64,000 nucleotides of DNA from contig CALUKE010000005.1 in the NCBI GenBank assembly GCA_944321165.1, positions 1 to 64,000 on the forward strand, read 5' to 3'. The translations under genes were made by a program, and so were the position numbers. Origin of the DNA: an uncultured Odoribacter sp. (lineage in GTDB: Bacteria > Bacteroidota > Bacteroidia > Bacteroidales > Marinifilaceae). Shown here one piece after another: positions 34,847 to 44,188 of the stretch. Each line of letters begins with the position of its first letter. Position 1 is the first letter of the stretch. A model generated the notes under the pieces. The model had not been told where the DNA came from, searched no databases, and saw only the letters and a list, made by a program, of their open reading frames with translations.

Positions 34847-37800
34847 ATGGGGAATGGAGCTCGGAAAAAGGGATTTTTGGAACGTATACCGACGTTTTCG
34901 CTTTTGCTGATCATGCTGGTGCTGATGGTGATCGGTGGGGCGCTGATCCCTTTGTTGCGGATAGCCTATCATCCGACTCCCGAGCAGGGGAAACAGCTGA
35001 CGATTTCATATAGCTGGCCCGGAGCATCGCAGCGGGTCATCGAACAGGAGATTACCTCGAAGATTGAAGGACTGGTGTCGTCTGTGGTCGGAGTCGAAAC
35101 GACCTCTTCCATTTCGAGCCGGGAAAACGGCAGTGTGACCGTGGTTTTGAAAGAAAAAGTAAATGTTTCGGCGGTCCGTTTTGAGATTTCTTCTTTGTTG
35201 AAACAGATTGCAGAGAAATTGCCCGAAGGGGTCGGGCCCCTTTATTTGCAGGGAGGAGATATCGGGGGCGGTTTGCAGCGGAAAACACGACTGGTGTTGT
35301 CCTATATCGTCAATGCCGATATGGATCCTTCGGGCATCCAGGAGTACGTCGAACGGCATATCAAACCCTATCTGACCCAGATCGACTATGTACGGGAGGT
35401 GTATGTCGGTGGGGCGATGCCGCTCTATCTGGATATTGTATACAATCCGGAGGAATTGCAGGAATATGGTCTGGAGCCGAATGTCATCGTGACCGGCTTG
35501 AGAAATTTTCTGGGACGGCGTTATATTGTCGGGGATGTCGACCGGATCGACCGGGCCGGCAACAGGGAACGGATCACTTTGTTGCTGGAAACCGAACCGT
35601 TGGGAGCGGATATCGGTAAAACTCCCTTGACGACGATAGACGGTAAGATCATTTATTTGAGCGATGTAGCTGAATTCAATTATAAAAAACGTCAGGAGAC
35701 CAGCTTTTACCGAATCAACGGCCTGAATACGATTTACCTGAATATTTCTGCCGATACGGATGTCAATATCATCCGGGCATCGGCAGAATTGCAGCAGGAA
35801 ATGGAGAAGATACAGGCCAACCTGGCGGAAGGATTTTATGTCACTCTGGTTCAAGATGCGGCGAAAGAGGTCCGGGCGGAACTGGTGAAACTGGTGAAGC
35901 GCACCTTTTTGTCGCTGGCGATTTTGTTTCTGTTTGTATGGCTTGTCAGCCGCAGCCGGCGTTATCTTTCGGTAGTAGCCGTTGCCCTGTTTGCCAATGT
36001 ACTGATTGCAGTTATTTTTTACTATCTGTTTGATGTCGAACTCAACCTGATTTCCCTGGCCGGGGTGACTGTTTCGTTCGGTATCATGATCGATACGGTG
36101 ATCGTGATGGTGGATCATTACAGCTATTATCACGATCGGAAGGCTTTCCTGGCAATTCTGGCAGCTTTGCTGACCACCATCGGATCGCTGGTGATTGTCT
36201 TCTTTATGCCCGATTATGTAAAGGGAACCCTGAATCATTTTTCAGCGATCATTATCATCAATTTGACGGTTGCCCTGTTTGTCGCCCTCTTTTTTGTGCC
36301 GGCGATGATCGACCGGAACGGTCTGAGTCTTCGGGAGACCAGGAAGAGTTATCCCCGCATGAGGCGAATCGTGCGGTGGAGTTGTTTTTATCGTCGCTAT
36401 GTGGCCTTTACCCAAAAGCGGAAATGGATATACATTACTCTTTTTATTCTGGCTTTCGGCATTCCTCTCCACCTGTTGCCGCCTCAGTTGGGGAATGATA
36501 ACCGCTATCTGCCTCCGGAAGAGAAGAGAGAGTTGAAATGGTACGAAGAGGTTTACAACAAAACCATCGGAAGCAGTTTTTATCAATCCACTTTGCGGGA
36601 ACCGCTCGAGAAAATGCTGGGGGGAACTTTGCGACTTTTTTCTTCGATCCATACTTCCCGGACTTTCTCCCGGCAGGAGCAGCGGGTGAAACTCTATATC
36701 TCCGCCCGTTTGACCGAGGGGGACGATGCCGGGGTACTGAATCAGAAGATGTGGCAGATGGATCGTTTTCTGGCCAAATTCAAGGAAATCAAACAGTTCG
36801 TGACGCGGGTGGATGGAAAAGAGGGCTCCATAGAGGTGGAATTTGCTGAAGAATATGAACACGGTTCTTTCCCTTATCATCTGGAGTCGCAGGTGATTCA
36901 GGAAGCCCTGCTGATCGGTGGGGTGGATTGGAGTACGACCGGAGTCAGCGAACGGGGATTTTCCAATTCGCTGGGACTGGGATATAAATCGCATCGCATT
37001 GGGTTGAGCGGTTATAATTACGATCGTCTGTACAAATATGCCGAAATGGTGGTTGAAAAAGTGAAAACCAATAAGCGGGTGACAGACGTGGGTATCGAGC
37101 TGGGCGGAAATGATTACTGGCAATTCCGGAACGATCCGACCTCGGAAATGTATATCAAATACGACATGGAAAAGATCGCTCTGAACAACCTGAGTCTGAC
37201 CCAGTGTTATTCGACTCTGGCGAATCTGATGGAGGAGGGAACCGTGGGGACCTATCGGAATGGCAGCCAGCGGATCGATATCGATTACCACTCTTCGGAA
37301 CGGGATAAATTCGACGTGTGGCATTTGATGAACAGCTATCTTACGGTGGGTGACCGGCAAATCTGTTATGCCCATATCGGAGAGGTCGGCAAGCGGGATG
37401 CGGCAAACCGGATTACCAAAAAGAACCAGGAATATTCGCTGCAGGTGGCTTTTAACTTTATGGGGTCGTATTCCTTGTCGGACAAATTTATTCAGCAGAT
37501 CACCGAAGAGGTCAATGCCGTGTTGCCGGTCGGTTTCCGAACGGTGAATCAGAGTTTCGGATGGTACGAAGACCGGGGAACGCAATATTGGTTGATTCTG
37601 CTGATCGTGGTCATTATCTTTTTTACCTGTTCGATTCTGTTCGAATCCTTACGCCAGCCCTTGGTCATCATCTCGCTGATCCCGATCTCCTTTATCGGTA
37701 CTTTTCTGACGTTTTATTTTTCGGGGGTCAATTTCGGTACAGGCGGCTTTGCTTCGCTTGTTCTGCTGAGCGGACTGGTGGTCAATGCGGCCATTTATGT

Positions 37801-38110
37801 GATCAACGAGTATAATGGTCTGGGGGGACGGACGCGTGAACGTTCCGGACATTCCGATGCACTTCGCCTTTACGTAAAAGCCTATAACCACAAAATCATT
37901 GCCGTTTTGCTGACCATTATCTCGACTGTGTTGGGACTGGTGCCCTTCCTGATCGACGGTCCCGTGAAAGAGGAGTTCTGGTTCTCTTTTGCCATCGGTA
38001 CGATGGGCGGTCTGCTGTTTTCGATCATCGCGCTTGTCTTCTTGATGCCGATTTTGATGCCTTTCGGAAAAGTCGTCCGAAAAAAGCCGGGTTCCGACAG
38101 TAACGCTTGA
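34847..38110 (+). CDS. RND efflux permease 2
   Basis: A second RND permease of 1,087 residues, clearly divergent from its neighbour. The first loop reads QLTISYSWPGASQRVIEQEI, and TM4 has SFGIMIDTVIVMVDHY with a single Asp (D416) followed by Thr. The TM10-like helix is LSGLVVNAAIYVINEYN. The insertion after the first repeat, around residues 480-560, is longer. Two unequal permeases with one adaptor and one channel recall MdtBC-type hetero-oligomers, but these two could also be alternative pumps. It ends 35 bases before a strong terminator. Confidence 0.9.
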   Translation: MGNGARKKGFLERIPTFSLLLIMLVLMVIGGALIPLLRIAYHPTPEQGKQLTISYSWPGASQRVIEQEITSKIEGLVSSVVGVETTSSISSRENGSVTVVLKEKVNVSAVRFEISSLLKQIAEKLPEGVGPLYLQGGDIGGGLQRKTRLVLSYIVNADMDPSGIQEYVERHIKPYLTQIDYVREVYVGGAMPLYLDIVYNPEELQEYGLEPNVIVTGLRNFLGRRYIVGDVDRIDRAGNRERITLLLETEPLGADIGKTPLTTIDGKIIYLSDVAEFNYKKRQETSFYRINGLNTIYLNISADTDVNIIRASAELQQEMEKIQANLAEGFYVTLVQDAAKEVRAELVKLVKRTFLSLAILFLFVWLVSRSRRYLSVVAVALFANVLIAVIFYYLFDVELNLISLAGVTVSFGIMIDTVIVMVDHYSYYHDRKAFLAILAALLTTIGSLVIVFFMPDYVKGTLNHFSAIIIINLTVALFVALFFVPAMIDRNGLSLRETRKSYPRMRRIVRWSCFYRRYVAFTQKRKWIYITLFILAFGIPLHLLPPQLGNDNRYLPPEEKRELKWYEEVYNKTIGSSFYQSTLREPLEKMLGGTLRLFSSIHTSRTFSRQEQRVKLYISARLTEGDDAGVLNQKMWQMDRFLAKFKEIKQFVTRVDGKEGSIEVEFAEEYEHGSFPYHLESQVIQEALLIGGVDWSTTGVSERGFSNSLGLGYKSHRIGLSGYNYDRLYKYAEMVVEKVKTNKRVTDVGIELGGNDYWQFRNDPTSEMYIKYDMEKIALNNLSLTQCYSTLANLMEEGTVGTYRNGSQRIDIDYHSSERDKFDVWHLMNSYLTVGDRQICYAHIGEVGKRDAANRITKKNQEYSLQVAFNFMGSYSLSDKFIQQITEEVNAVLPVGFRTVNQSFGWYEDRGTQYWLILLIVVIIFFTCSILFESLRQPLVIISLIPISFIGTFLTFYFSGVNFGTGGFASLVLLSGLVVNAAIYVINEYNGLGGRTRERSGHSDALRLYVKAYNHKIIAVLLTIISTVLGLVPFLIDGPVKEEFWFSFAIGTMGGLLFSIIALVFLMPILMPFGKVVRKKPGSDSNA

Positions 38111-38145
38111 AATGTTGGAGGAAGAAGGAGTGGGGAGGATATATG

Positions 38146-38186
38146 AAAAGCGACTCAACCGTCGGTAGAACGAATGAGTCGCTTTT
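38146..38186. terminator. Bidirectional terminator
   Basis: A perfect 12-bp stem (AAAAGCGACTCA with TGAGTCGCTTTT) and 17-base loop lies between the convergent permease and fumarase genes. A-runs on one side and T-runs on the other allow it to work in both directions. Confidence 0.8.
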
Positions 38187-38206
38187 GTATGGAGGAAAAG
38201 TGGGTT

Positions 38207-39817
38207 TTAATGAGCCCACTCTGCGAAGAAATCGTTGCCTTTGTCGTCTACGATGATGAAGGCCGGGAAGTTTTCTACGCGGATTTTGCGTACGGCTTCC
38301 ATGCCCAGTTCTTCGAAGTCGACCACTTCGACTGATTTGATGCTGTTTTTAGCCAGAATGGCTGCCGGTCCTCCGATGGAGCCCAGGTAGAAGCCTCCGT
38401 GTTTTTTGCAGGCATTGGTAACGTCGATGGAACGGTTGCCTTTGGCTACCATGATCATGGAACCACCCAGGGACTGGAACAGGTCGACATAAGGATCCAT
38501 ACGACCGGCGGTCGTCGGTCCGAAGCTGCCCGAAGCCATGCCTTTGGGAGTTTTGGCAGGACCTGCGTAATAGATCGGGTGTTTCTTGAAATATTCCGGC
38601 ATCGGTTTGCCTTCGTCTATCATCTGTTTGATCCGGGCATGAGCGATGTCCCGGGCCACAATCAGGGTCCCGGACAGGTTCAGACGGGTCTTGACCGGAT
38701 ATTTGGTCAGTTCTTTCAGTACGTTTTCCATCGGCTGGTCGAGGTCGATGTTGATGGCCGGAGCCAGAGCAGGACTTTCGGCCGGCAGGAAACGGGCCGG
38801 ATTCTTTTCGAGTTGTTCGAGGAAGATACCTTCTTCGGTAATTTTGCCCTTGATGTTCCGGTCGGCACTACAGCTGACTCCGATGCCGACGGGGCAGGAG
38901 GCTGCATGACGGGGCAGGCGGATGACACGTACATCGTGTACCCAGTATTTACCGCCGAACTGTGCTCCGATGCCTTTTTCCCGGCAGATTTTCAGAATTT
39001 TCTCTTCCCATTCCAGGTCGCGGAAAGCCCGTCCGCCTTCATTGCCGGAGGTCGGCAGATGGTCGTAATAGCCGGCGGAGGCCTTTTTCACGGTTGCCAG
39101 GTTGGCTTCGGCAGAGGTGCCGCCGATGACAACGGCCAGGTGATAGGGAGGACAGGCCGAGGTTCCCAGATCCAGTACTTTCTGGGAAATGAATTTGGTC
39201 AGGGTCTCCTCATTCAACAAGGCTTTGGTCTGTTGATACAGGAAAGTTTTGTTGGCAGATCCACCCCCTTTGGTAATGAACAGAAATTCATATTTATTGC
39301 CCTGAGTGGCGTAGAGGTCGATCTGTGCCGGCAGATTGGTGCCCGTATTCTTCTCTTCGGTCATGGTAAACGGTACAACCTGTGAATAGCGGAGGTTGCG
39401 GTCCCGATAGGTTTCGAAAACACCTTTGCTGATGGCTTCTGCGTCGTTGATGCCGGTCCAGACGTTTTCTCCCTTTTTACCGATGCAGATGGCCGTTCCG
39501 GTGTCCTGGCAGGTCGGCAGTTCGCCTTCGGCGGCTACCACCTGGTTCATTAACATCGTATGGGCAACGAATTTATCGTTGTCGCTGGCTTCCGGATCTT
39601 TCAGAATATCGGCCAGTTTCTGCAAATGAGAGGCACGCAGATAGAAAGATACATCGGCGTATGCTTCGCGGGCCAATAATTCCAGGCCTTCGCGTTCTAT
39701 TTTTAAAATTTTCCGTCCTTCACATTCGATCGTTTTCACATAATCCTTTGTCAGAAGGCGATACTCGGTGGTATCTTTTTCGATAGGAAAAGGTTCCTGA
39801 TACTTAAATTCTGCCAT
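38207..39817 (-). CDS. Class I fumarate hydratase (4Fe-4S)
   Basis: The 536-residue enzyme interconverts fumarate and malate with an oxygen-sensitive 4Fe-4S cluster. The three cluster cysteines of FumA-type enzymes are visible: C103 in [11 protein letters not shown]222 in [12 protein letters not shown] and C316 in [12 protein letters not shown]. The C-terminal half carries [16 protein letters not shown] and [15 protein letters not shown]. The length is full for the homodimeric class. It stands alone and converges on the efflux operon. In anaerobic Bacteroidales it serves the reductive branch leading to succinate. The start at 39817 ([10 protein letters not shown]) is the first ATG. Confidence 0.95.
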   Translation of the reverse strand: MAEFKYQEPFPIEKDTTEYRLLTKDYVKTIECEGRKILKIEREGLELLAREAYADVSFYLRASHLQKLADILKDPEASDNDKFVAHTMLMNQVVAAEGELPTCQDTGTAICIGKKGENVWTGINDAEAISKGVFETYRDRNLRYSQVVPFTMTEEKNTGTNLPAQIDLYATQGNKYEFLFITKGGGSANKTFLYQQTKALLNEETLTKFISQKVLDLGTSACPPYHLAVVIGGTSAEANLATVKKASAGYYDHLPTSGNEGGRAFRDLEWEEKILKICREKGIGAQFGGKYWVHDVRVIRLPRHAASCPVGIGVSCSADRNIKGKITEEGIFLEQLEKNPARFLPAESPALAPAINIDLDQPMENVLKELTKYPVKTRLNLSGTLIVARDIAHARIKQMIDEGKPMPEYFKKHPIYYAGPAKTPKGMASGSFGPTTAGRMDPYVDLFQSLGGSMIMVAKGNRSIDVTNACKKHGGFYLGSIGGPAAILAKNSIKSVEVVDFEELGMEAVRKIRVENFPAFIIVDDKGNDFFAEWAH

Positions 39818-39956
39818 ATTTATTTCTATTGATTTATAAGTTCGTTACGATGCAACGAAATTAGGATTAATAAATGAAAATAGCGAACGTTTTAAAGAAA
39901 AATTTCTGCAATTGGAAATGATCTGAATAAATCGAACAAGTATTTGCAGTTTTTAG

Positions 39957-39964
39957 TATCTTTG
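39957..39964 (+). promoter_or_regulatory. -7 element of M48 protease gene
   Basis: TATCTTTG fits TAnnTTTG and lies 30 bases before the protease ATG, in an AT-rich 177-base divergent gap shared with the fumarase gene. Confidence 0.5.
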
Positions 39965-39994
39965 TGAGATACGGGGTAGTTGTAAACGAATGAT

Positions 39995-41224
39995 ATGAAT
40001 ATGGAAGTGGTTTTTGGTCTGATTGTTGCTTTTATCGTTTTGGATTTTGTGCTGGAGCGGATTTTGGAGTGGTTGAACATGCGTGCGATGGCTCCTGTGT
40101 TGCCGGAAAATCTCAAAGGGATTTACGATGAGAAGGAGTATGCCCGTTTTCAAAACTATAAGCGGGAAAACAACCGCTTGGGATTGTTCAGTTCGACCGT
40201 TTCGTTTGTAGTGATGATGGCCTTTCTGCTGGCCGGAGGATTCGGCTGGTGGAATGGAGTGGTGGTGTCGGTGGTCGAACATCCGGTTGGACAGACCTTG
40301 CTGTTTATGCTGGGGTTGGCTTTGGCGTCGGAACTGTTGAGCCTTCCGTTTGATGGGTATGCTACTTTTCACATCGAAGAAAAATACGGTTTCAACAGGA
40401 CTACGGTGCGGACCTATTGCTGGGATTGGGTGAAGGGAATGCTTGTTTCGGGTATTATCGGTGGAATTTTATTGGCTGTTGTCGTCTGGTTTTACGAATG
40501 GGCCGGAACTGATTTCTGGTGGTATGCCTGGGCAATCATTACGTTGTTTTCGATTTTTATGTCGATGTTTTATTCTCAGTTGATCGTGCCGCTTTTCAAC
40601 AAACAGACTCCACTGGAAGAGGGTAGTTTACGGAATAAAATCGGGGAATTTGCCCGAAAGGTCGGTTTTCGTTTGGATAACATCTACGTGATCGACGGAT
40701 CCCGGCGTTCGACCAAGTCGAATGCCTACTTTACCGGTTTGGGACCGAAAAAAAGAATTGTGCTGTATGATACGCTGATACAGGATTTAACGGAGGAGGA
40801 AATTGTTGCGGTATTGGCACACGAGGTGGGACATTATAAAAAGAAGCATACGTTTCAGTTTATGCTGGCTTCTTTTATACAAACGGGTATTATTCTCTGG
40901 CTGTTTTCGCTGTTGGTCAATCAGCCGGCTTTGTCCGAGGCATTGGGCGGGGATCGGGCCTGTTTTCAGCTGGGATTGGTGGCCTTTACGATTCTTTATT
41001 CTCCGATAAGCATGGTGCTGGGTTTGGGCATGAATGGCTGGTCGCGGAGAAATGAATATCAGGCGGACGCTTTTGCGGCCCGTTATGCAGATGGAAAGGC
41101 ATTGGGATCCGGTTTGAAAAAAATTTCTGTGAAATCCTTGAGCAACCTGACGCCGCATCCGCTGTATGAATGGGTGTATTATTCGCACCCCTCTCTGTTG
41201 AAAAGATTACGCGCTTTGGAATAA
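39995..41224 (+). CDS. M48 (Ste24-type) membrane metalloprotease
   Basis: The 409-residue protein has several membrane segments (for example residues 5-25, 65-85, 100-115, 150-170, 175-200 and 290-320). The zinc motif HEVGH is at 276-280 (VAVLAHEVGHYKKKH). The third ligand and surrounding residues are in RRNEYQADAFAARYADG. This is the Ste24/CAAX-prenyl-protease-like branch, which in bacteria handles membrane protein quality control. The ATG at 39995 and a second one at 40001 are equally possible. The next gene follows after 12-18 bases but encodes an unrelated glycosidase. Confidence 0.93.
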   Translation: MNMEVVFGLIVAFIVLDFVLERILEWLNMRAMAPVLPENLKGIYDEKEYARFQNYKRENNRLGLFSSTVSFVVMMAFLLAGGFGWWNGVVVSVVEHPVGQTLLFMLGLALASELLSLPFDGYATFHIEEKYGFNRTTVRTYCWDWVKGMLVSGIIGGILLAVVVWFYEWAGTDFWWYAWAIITLFSIFMSMFYSQLIVPLFNKQTPLEEGSLRNKIGEFARKVGFRLDNIYVIDGSRRSTKSNAYFTGLGPKKRIVLYDTLIQDLTEEEIVAVLAHEVGHYKKKHTFQFMLASFIQTGIILWLFSLLVNQPALSEALGGDRACFQLGLVAFTILYSPISMVLGLGMNGWSRRNEYQADAFAARYADGKALGSGLKKISVKSLSNLTPHPLYEWVYYSHPSLLKRLRALE

Positions 41225-41242
41225 TGACTAAAAAATATGACG

Positions 41243-42214
41243 ATGAACAGAATGATAGGAATACTGCTTTGTATGCTGGCAGTCGGGCATGTAGGGGGAC
41301 AGGAAAAAAAAGAGATGTCGGGCAATCCGATATTCGAAGGATGGTACGCAGATCCGCATGCAGTGATTTACGGAGAGACCTGTTGGGTTTATCCGACTTA
41401 TTCTGCTCCCTATGAAGAGCAGACTTTTATGGATTGTTTTTCTTCGGACGATCTGGTGCATTGGACGAAACATTCCCATATTCTCGATACGGCGTCGGTG
41501 AAGTGGGCCAAAAAATGTCTGTGGGCTCCGGCCGCTTTGAAAAAAGGGGATCGTTACTATCTGTTTTTCGGGGCGAATGATGTACACGAAGGGGAAATCG
41601 GAGGGATTGGTGTGGCTGTTGCAGAGTGTCCGGAAGGACCTTATACTGATCTGTTGGGAAAACCTTTGATCAATGAGATTGTGAATGGTGCGCAGCCCAT
41701 CGATCAGTTCGTATATGAAGAGGACGGACAATACTATATGTATTATGGCGGATGGGGACATTGCAATGTGGTGAAACTGAAGGATGATTTTTCCGGTTTG
41801 TTGCCTTTTGAAGACGGTACTTTTTATAAGGAGATAACTCCGGAGGGCTATGTGGAAGGTTCCTTTTTGTTTAAGAAAGACGGAAAATATTATTTTATGT
41901 GGTCGGAAGGAGGCTGGGGAGGTCCTGATTATTGTGTGGCTTATGCCATTGCCGATTCGCCTTTCGGTCCTTTTCGGCGCATCGGAAAAATTCTGGAACA
42001 GGATGCGTCGGTAGCAACGGGAGCGGGACATCACTCTGTCATTCATCTGCCGAACACCGATCGATGGTATATTTTTTATCACCGCCGTCCATTGGGGGAA
42101 ACCGATGGAAATCATCGGGCTACCTGCATCGACCGGATGGAGTTCGATGAACGGGGATTGATCCGGCCGGTGAAAATCACTTTCGAAGGGGTTCAAGCAA
42201 TTAAATGGAAATAA
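41243..42214 (+). CDS. GH43-family glycoside hydrolase
   Basis: The 323-residue protein has a signal peptide (MNRMIGILLCMLAVGHVGGQ). Five-bladed GH43 features are visible: GWYADPHAVIYG carries the catalytic base Asp in the first blade, LVHWTKHSHIL and KCLWAPAALKKGDRYYLFFG follow, and GYVEGSFLFKKDGKYYFMWS holds the likely catalytic acid Glu. GH43 enzymes cleave arabino-, xylo- or galacto-linked sugars; the specificity here cannot be read. ATG 41237 is an alternative start. The next gene starts 1 base after its stop, so the two are coupled. Confidence 0.85.
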   Translation: MNRMIGILLCMLAVGHVGGQEKKEMSGNPIFEGWYADPHAVIYGETCWVYPTYSAPYEEQTFMDCFSSDDLVHWTKHSHILDTASVKWAKKCLWAPAALKKGDRYYLFFGANDVHEGEIGGIGVAVAECPEGPYTDLLGKPLINEIVNGAQPIDQFVYEEDGQYYMYYGGWGHCNVVKLKDDFSGLLPFEDGTFYKEITPEGYVEGSFLFKKDGKYYFMWSEGGWGGPDYCVAYAIADSPFGPFRRIGKILEQDASVATGAGHHSVIHLPNTDRWYIFYHRRPLGETDGNHRATCIDRMEFDERGLIRPVKITFEGVQAIKWK

Positions 42215-42215
42215 T

Positions 42216-44153
42216 ATGAAAAAAAGTGCATGTTTTTTGGGATGGAGCCTGTTGCTCCTGTTTTGTCTGCCTTTGCAGGCAAAAGTAAGTCTGCCTCATT
42301 TTTTTTCTTCGAATATGGTTTTGCAACGGGAGATGCCCATTCGTGTTTGGGGAAGGGCGGATAAAAACGAGGTGGTTACCGTCCTTCTGAACGGTCAGGA
42401 GCAGACGGCGAAAACCGGAAAAGATGGAATATGGCGGGTGGAACTGCCGGCGATGGAGGCCGGAGGACCTTATGACATGCAGGTGAAATCGGGGGATCAG
42501 GTGATCGATCTCACCAATATACTGATCGGTGATGTCTGGATTTGCAGCGGACAGTCGAACATGGAGTTTACCTTGAGCGGTGCGATGCGGGCAGAAGAGG
42601 AGATTGCCGCTTCTGCGCTCCCGATGGTCCGTCTGCTGAATGTGCCCAAGGTGATGCAGTCGCGGGAACAATTCGATCTGGCGCCTTGTGAATGGACGGA
42701 ATGCAATCCGCAGACGACTCCTTATTTCAGTGCGGTGGCCTACTTTTTCGGAAAGAATCTGCAGCCGGAGATCGGGGTGCCGGTAGGCTTGATCCATACT
42801 TCCTGGGGAGGTACGGACATTGAAACCTGGACAAGTTGGGAAACAGCGGTGAAGGTAAATGAAAAATACAAGCCCTATGCCGGAAAGACGCAGGAGAAGG
42901 CCATGGGATATTCGATGGACAATGTGGCTCTTTACGAGAAGGCCTTGACCAGGGATGCCGGCATGAGACAGCAATGGTATCTTCCGACATATAATGCCAG
43001 GCATTGGAAAACGATGGCGGTGCCGAAAGTGTGGGATGGAGAGTTGGCTGAAGAGGATGGGATCGTGTGGTTCCGGAAAGAAATCGAATTGCCGGCCGAA
43101 GTGGCTGGAAAAGAGGCCTTGTTGAATCTGGGGGCGATAGACGATGAAGATATTACCTACATCAATGGTGTGAAAGTCGGAGAAACGAATTCCTGGACGG
43201 ACAATCGTGCTTATCCGGTTCCGGCCGGTGTATTGAAGGCTGGAAAGAACCTGATCGTCGTAAGGATTTTAGACGCCGCCTGGGGGGGCGGAATGTACGG
43301 AAAGGAAGAGGAGGTATACCTGGAAATCGACGGGCAGCGTTATTCGCTGGCCGGAGAATGGCAATACAAACCTTCGGTAGTGACCTCCATGTTCAAGATC
43401 AGCCATGTCGGTCCGAACAGTTTTTCTTCTTTGTTGTACAATGGAATGGTTTGTCCTCTGGTGGGGTTCGGCATCAAGGGGGTGATCTGGTATCAGGGAG
43501 AGAACAATGCCCCCCGGGCATATGAATATCGGACTCTGTTTCCGGCCATGATTGAGGACTGGCGTCAGAAATGGGGATATGAGTTTCCTTTTTTATGGGT
43601 ACAGTTGGCCAACTTTATGGCCGTAGATGAGCAGCCGCAGGAGAGCGACTGGGCGGAATTGCGGGAGGCTCAGAATATGACGCTTCGGCTTCCGAAAACC
43701 GGACAGGCGGTCATTACCGATATCGGAGAGGCTTTCGACATTCATCCCAGAAACAAGCAGGATGTGGGGAAACGCCTGGCACAGGCCGCTCTGCCGGTGG
43801 CTTACGGCCGGGAGACGCTCGGTGGCGGACCGGTGTATCGTTCCATGCAGATAGAGGGCGGTAGGGTGATACTGACTTTTGACCAGATCGGAGAGGGCTT
43901 GTCAACCAGTGATCACAACCGTTATGGATATGTCAACGGTTTTTCGATAGCTGGCGCTGACCGGAAATTTGTGTGGGCCAAAGCGTACATCGATGGAAAT
44001 CGGGTGGTGGTATTCAGTGAGAAAGTAGCGGATCCGGTGGCGGTCCGGTATGGCTGGAGCAATAATCCCTGCGATGATAATCTGGTGAACAGTGCCGGTT
44101 TGTTGGCTTCTCCCTTCCGGACGGATTCCTGGAAAGGTATTACTGAAAAGTAA
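42216..44153 (+). CDS. Sialate O-acetylesterase-type SGNH esterase
   Basis: The 645-residue secreted enzyme has the signal MKKSACFLGWSLLLLFCLPLQ. The SGNH/SASA motifs are GDVWICSGQSNMEF (nucleophile Ser), HTSWGGTDIE, and a C-terminal Asp-His pair in DIGEAFDIHPRNKQDVGKRL. A jelly-roll insertion around residues 270-360 (LGAIDDEDITYINGVKVGE) is normal for the family. It removes O-acetyl groups from sialic acid or from plant glycans, helping glycosidases. It is coupled to the GH43 gene; no SusC/SusD pair is near. It ends at 44153, where the CinA region begins. Confidence 0.9.
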   Translation: MKKSACFLGWSLLLLFCLPLQAKVSLPHFFSSNMVLQREMPIRVWGRADKNEVVTVLLNGQEQTAKTGKDGIWRVELPAMEAGGPYDMQVKSGDQVIDLTNILIGDVWICSGQSNMEFTLSGAMRAEEEIAASALPMVRLLNVPKVMQSREQFDLAPCEWTECNPQTTPYFSAVAYFFGKNLQPEIGVPVGLIHTSWGGTDIETWTSWETAVKVNEKYKPYAGKTQEKAMGYSMDNVALYEKALTRDAGMRQQWYLPTYNARHWKTMAVPKVWDGELAEEDGIVWFRKEIELPAEVAGKEALLNLGAIDDEDITYINGVKVGETNSWTDNRAYPVPAGVLKAGKNLIVVRILDAAWGGGMYGKEEEVYLEIDGQRYSLAGEWQYKPSVVTSMFKISHVGPNSFSSLLYNGMVCPLVGFGIKGVIWYQGENNAPRAYEYRTLFPAMIEDWRQKWGYEFPFLWVQLANFMAVDEQPQESDWAELREAQNMTLRLPKTGQAVITDIGEAFDIHPRNKQDVGKRLAQAALPVAYGRETLGGGPVYRSMQIEGGRVILTFDQIGEGLSTSDHNRYGYVNGFSIAGADRKFVWAKAYIDGNRVVVFSEKVADPVAVRYGWSNNPCDDNLVNSAGLLASPFRTDSWKGITEK

Positions 44154-44188
44154 TGGGTAGTAAAAACGATATATGGAGAAATAAAAGT

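Noticed and set aside
32704..34914. 736-codon leftward open frame opposite RND permease 1
   Set aside because: It is the mirror of a GC-rich real gene. It has no known domain, no promoter, and a composition rich in His, Gln and Arg as expected for an antisense frame.
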